Assembly: GCA_039817885.1 (NCBI GenBank)
Contig: JBCBUY010000001.1
Span: 1 to 64,000 of the forward strand
Source of the DNA: CALLCD01 sp039817885
Lineage (GTDB): Bacteria > Pseudomonadota > Alphaproteobacteria > Caulobacterales > Hyphomonadaceae
Direction: 5' to 3'
Length of the DNA: 64,000 nt
Position numbers and translations under genes: made by a program. Under the pieces are notes generated by a model. The model worked only from the letters and a program-made list of their open reading frames with translations. It did not search any database and was not told the origin of the DNA. Position 1 is the first letter of the stretch. Each line of letters opens with the position of its first letter. Shown in pieces: positions 61,632 through 64,000 of the stretch.

Positions 61632-62667
61632 CTATCAGGGCGTACAATGGACACCGTTCAAAGTCCGCTACGACCGATGGATGCTCCTCGGCATAGGACT
61701 GTATCTCAGCGCGTTCATCCTTGTGACCTCACTAACGAGCCCGGCCGGGGAGAGCTTCACACCGATCCAGTTATTGATCCGGGCAACAGGAACGTTAGCC
61801 TTTGGCTTGCTGACATTTATTCTGATGATTGGACCGCTGGCGCGCCTGACGCCGCGATTCAAGCCATTTCTCTACAATCGGCGACACCTAGGTGTCACAA
61901 CTTTCTTGATCGCCCTTGTCCACGCCGGTCTGGTGCTCCTTTGGTACCATGGATTTAGCGATCTAAATCCCTTGGTATCCCTATTCGTATCGAACCCACG
62001 CTACGGATCTCTGGCCGGATTTCCATTTGAATCCTTGGGCTTTGTCGCGCTTTTGATCATGTTCCTTATGGCAGCGACGAGCCATGATTTCTGGAACGCC
62101 AATCTCGGGCCCGGCCTCTGGAAAGCCATCCATATGGGCGTCTACGCAGCCTATGGATTGCTTGTCGCTCATGTGGCGCTTGGTGCTATCCAGTTCGAGA
62201 AAGATCCAGCCTATGTTGTGATATTGAGTGCAGGGGCAGGCCTTGTCGCGGGCCTCCACATCATCACCGGATTTATGGCATTCAAGCGGGTCAGAGGCGC
62301 TGGTATTGATGGCTGGCTGCAAGTTGCGCGCGCCACCGATATCCCCGACACCGGCGCGCGAATTGTGCGACCGGCAAAAGGCGAAGCCATTGCCGTATTC
62401 CGCCAAGGCGATGATATCTTTGCAGTCTCCAATGTTTGCCGGCACCAAGGCGGCCCCCTCGGCGAGGGCAAGATCGTCGACGATTGCATTACATGCCCCT
62501 GGCATGGTTTCCAGTATCGCATGGTCGATGGCTGCTCTCCACCTCCGTATACGGAGAAAATATCGACCTACGCCACGCGTATCGTAGACGGCAAAGTCTA
62601 TGTTGATCCAAAGCCGAACCCTCCGGGCACACGCCAGGAACCGTCTAAAATCGGAACGAACGGATGA
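61621..62667 (+). CDS. ferric reductase-like heme b protein fused to Rieske domain
   Basis: A 348-residue membrane protein. About seven membrane segments span residues 20-220. Two pairs of membrane His residues could ligate heme (RRHLGVTTFLIALVHAG and IHMGVYAAYGLLVAHVALG). A Rieske [2Fe-2S] domain follows, with CRHQGGPLGEGKIVDDCITCPWHGF (Cys-x-His, then Cys-x2-His). The architecture suggests electron transfer between a soluble donor and a membrane b-heme. The ATG at 61621 lies inside the end of the small gene before it. The stop overlaps the next start by ATGA. Confidence 0.85.
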   Translation: MSHDYQGVQWTPFKVRYDRWMLLGIGLYLSAFILVTSLTSPAGESFTPIQLLIRATGTLAFGLLTFILMIGPLARLTPRFKPFLYNRRHLGVTTFLIALVHAGLVLLWYHGFSDLNPLVSLFVSNPRYGSLAGFPFESLGFVALLIMFLMAATSHDFWNANLGPGLWKAIHMGVYAAYGLLVAHVALGAIQFEKDPAYVVILSAGAGLVAGLHIITGFMAFKRVRGAGIDGWLQVARATDIPDTGARIVRPAKGEAIAVFRQGDDIFAVSNVCRHQGGPLGEGKIVDDCITCPWHGFQYRMVDGCSPPPYTEKISTYATRIVDGKVYVDPKPNPPGTRQEPSKIGTNG

Positions 62668-63416
62668 AGCAGGACGACTTCTTTATCGGCTGGAGCGCTG
62701 AGCCTCCGAAAGCCGATCGCCGGGCGTTTCTCACAGCCGGGATTCTGCTCACCCTTGGCGGCGCGGCAGGAGGAGCGCTGCTCGCGTCCAGGCAGCGCCC
62801 TCCCGGTCGGGGCACGTGGAACCAGGGAGATGTTCGAGAATTCACGGGCATCGCTTCGGCAGACCCCTATGCCATGCTGCGCACAATGGATGTTGACGGC
62901 CAACCGAAGACGGCCCTTCTCGCCTGCCTCGGAAAATGCGGCGTTGCCGCCAGGATTGCCTCCTATATTGGCCAATGTGTGGTCGTGCGCGGCAGCCTTA
63001 TCGAGCGGGGACGCCACGCCATGATTGCAGTCATTGACGGGCCGAACTGGATAGAGGCGGTTGATGGGCCGGTGCCTGAAAGCCTGGCCCTTCCAGCGGT
63101 CGAACCGATCGGAGATGTCGATTTGGCTGGCAGAATTCTCGATACAAAGTGCTGGTTCGGAGCCATGCGACCAGCAAACGGCAAGGTGCACAAAGCGTGC
63201 GCGTCGCTGTGCATACGCGGTGGTCTTCCGCCGGCTTTCTTCGTGGAAGACCGATCTGGCCGGTCAGCTCTGATGATCATGAGTGATAATGGCCGTGCCT
63301 ATGGCGACGACGTACTGCCCCTTGTGGCTGAACCCATTGAGCTGCGCGCGCAGGCATCTCGCCAGGGCGATATTCTGATGCTGGACGCCCCGATATCGCA
63401 AATGCGGCTCCTCTAG
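62664..63416 (+). CDS. exported Cys-containing protein with duplicated beta domain
   Basis: A 250-residue protein. DRRAFLTAG near residue 18 with a following hydrophobic run looks like a Tat or uncleaved signal. The periplasmic part appears to contain two related halves: REFTGIASADPYAMLR...LLACLGKCGV...VVVRGSLIERGRHAMIAV and LAGRILDTKCWFGAMR...KACASLCIRGG...IELRAQASRQGDILML. Cysteines occupy comparable places (CxxxC in both, plus one before CWFGAM). No named family is claimed. It is coupled to the Rieske gene by ATGA, so it probably supplies or accepts electrons from it. Confidence 0.65.
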   Translation: MKQDDFFIGWSAEPPKADRRAFLTAGILLTLGGAAGGALLASRQRPPGRGTWNQGDVREFTGIASADPYAMLRTMDVDGQPKTALLACLGKCGVAARIASYIGQCVVVRGSLIERGRHAMIAVIDGPNWIEAVDGPVPESLALPAVEPIGDVDLAGRILDTKCWFGAMRPANGKVHKACASLCIRGGLPPAFFVEDRSGRSALMIMSDNGRAYGDDVLPLVAEPIELRAQASRQGDILMLDAPISQMRLL

Positions 63417-63512
63417 AAATTCGCCATTCACACAAATTTCGCTTTGGAATTGCAAATTTTCAGTGTTTGATAGTTCCCCATGGTGTGGGGCCCGCAAGGG
63501 TCAAAATTGGGG

Positions 63513-64000
63513 ATGCAGGTGGACGAGGTCTATATCCTTGCGGCCATAGCAATTGGTGTCGCAGTCTTCGCAGCCGCTGCTTCAGCGGCCTGGTATTTCT
63601 TTTTACGAGCAGAGCGCCCGAAACAGTTTCGCATCCGGGCCGATATGGATGGCACCTATCTATATCGAAAAAACCCAAATGATGCTTGGACCGCGCTTCA
63701 ATCTGGAGAGTTGGTGGAGGAAACCCCGCCAACGGAGATCCTTGTCAGACCAGTGGGCAATCGACGGTTTCTTGCCTTCACATCCTATGATGAAGAGCTG
63801 GACAAAAACGGAAAGCAAGACGCCGACCAGGTCAGTCGCAACGACCATTTGAGCTATCTGATGAGCGAAAATAGCGACGCCGAAGAATTGTACAAAAAGA
63901 GATCGAACCGGAAAGCGGATGAGAGCCCCCCGAAAGACCCGCCAGGTCGCGTCTCTCTGCGCATCCAGGTCTGCAAACCCATTCCCTTTCACGTCCGCAC
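63513..64000 (+). CDS. partial membrane-anchored protein, C-terminus beyond window
   Basis: A frame from ATG 63513 runs to the window end without a stop, at least 162 residues. It begins with one membrane segment (residues 5-28) followed by a charged, soluble domain rich in Asp/Lys (EELDKNGKQDADQV, EELYKKRSNRKADES). The ribosome-binding site is a weak GGGG close to the ATG. No family is recognised. It is separated from the Rieske operon by about 96 bases. Confidence 0.55.
   Translation, partial: MQVDEVYILAAIAIGVAVFAAAASAAWYFFLRAERPKQFRIRADMDGTYLYRKNPNDAWTALQSGELVEETPPTEILVRPVGNRRFLAFTSYDEELDKNGKQDADQVSRNDHLSYLMSENSDAEELYKKRSNRKADESPPKDPPGRVSLRIQVCKPIPFHVR

Overview
The window looks like chromosomal DNA of a free-living, probably marine, alphaproteobacterium. 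The case rests on gene content: a class I lysyl-tRNA synthetase, bacterioferritin with its Bfd ferredoxin, an ExoF/ExoP/ExoQ/ExoY/ExoA-type exopolysaccharide locus, a vanadium haloperoxidase and moderately high GC. A member of the Parvularculales, Hyphomonadaceae or Caulobacterales would fit, but the sequence alone does not settle the genus. No rRNA, tRNA, CRISPR array, transposase or phage gene was recognised.

Layout. 1-8.6 kb is housekeeping: a partial membrane protein, a DUF2147 protein, lysK, an iron-storage pair (bfd, bfr), a TPR protein, a DUF4105 protein, an NAD(P)H oxidoreductase/nitroreductase pair and mutM. 8.8-16.5 kb holds a Tat-exported vanadium haloperoxidase, rluE, a PadR regulator with a palindromic tandem operator, a paraoxonase-like esterase, lepA and a secreted DUF11 protein. 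16.7-27 kb contains two separate BlaI-type repressor/M56-type membrane peptidase cassettes. In one the peptidase is fused to ankyrin repeats, in the other to an M23 (LytM) domain. Between them lie xerC, a RecF/OLD-like ATPase, an esterase, a GNAT enzyme, lpdA and two small membrane proteins. 27-39.5 kb is mostly metabolism: amt, a prolyl oligopeptidase/GST/GNAT group, arsC, kdsD, an AGE-family epimerase, gpmA, purU, a stand-alone RibD-type deaminase and an acyltransferase.

39.5-42.8 kb is a compact three-gene unit: a retropepsin-like (RimB-type) protease, a 7TM inactive transglutaminase and an ATP-grasp ligase. This is a peptide-ligase neighbourhood of unknown substrate. 43.1-58.5 kb is an exopolysaccharide locus: GH16 glycanase, ExoA-like and other glycosyltransferases, ExoY-like initiating transferase, ExoQ-like polymerase, ExoP-like tyrosine kinase/co-polymerase, outer-membrane barrel, export lipoprotein, a PPP-type phosphatase, and at the edge a ParA-type ATPase with a small partner. 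One glycosyltransferase (49173-50323) carries an apparent one-base deletion. No Wzx flippase is visible, so it would have to be encoded elsewhere.

58.5-64 kb contains nnrD, two crotonase paralogues (one lacking a catalytic Glu), and a tightly overlapping operon of two small membrane proteins, a heme-b/Rieske fusion protein and a Cys-containing exported protein with an apparent internal duplication. A gene cut by the window end follows.

The strongest leads are the two domain-swapped BlaI/M56 cassettes, the Rieske operon, the frameshifted glycosyltransferase, the ParA pair at the EPS locus, and two nearly identical hairpins about 31 kb apart.
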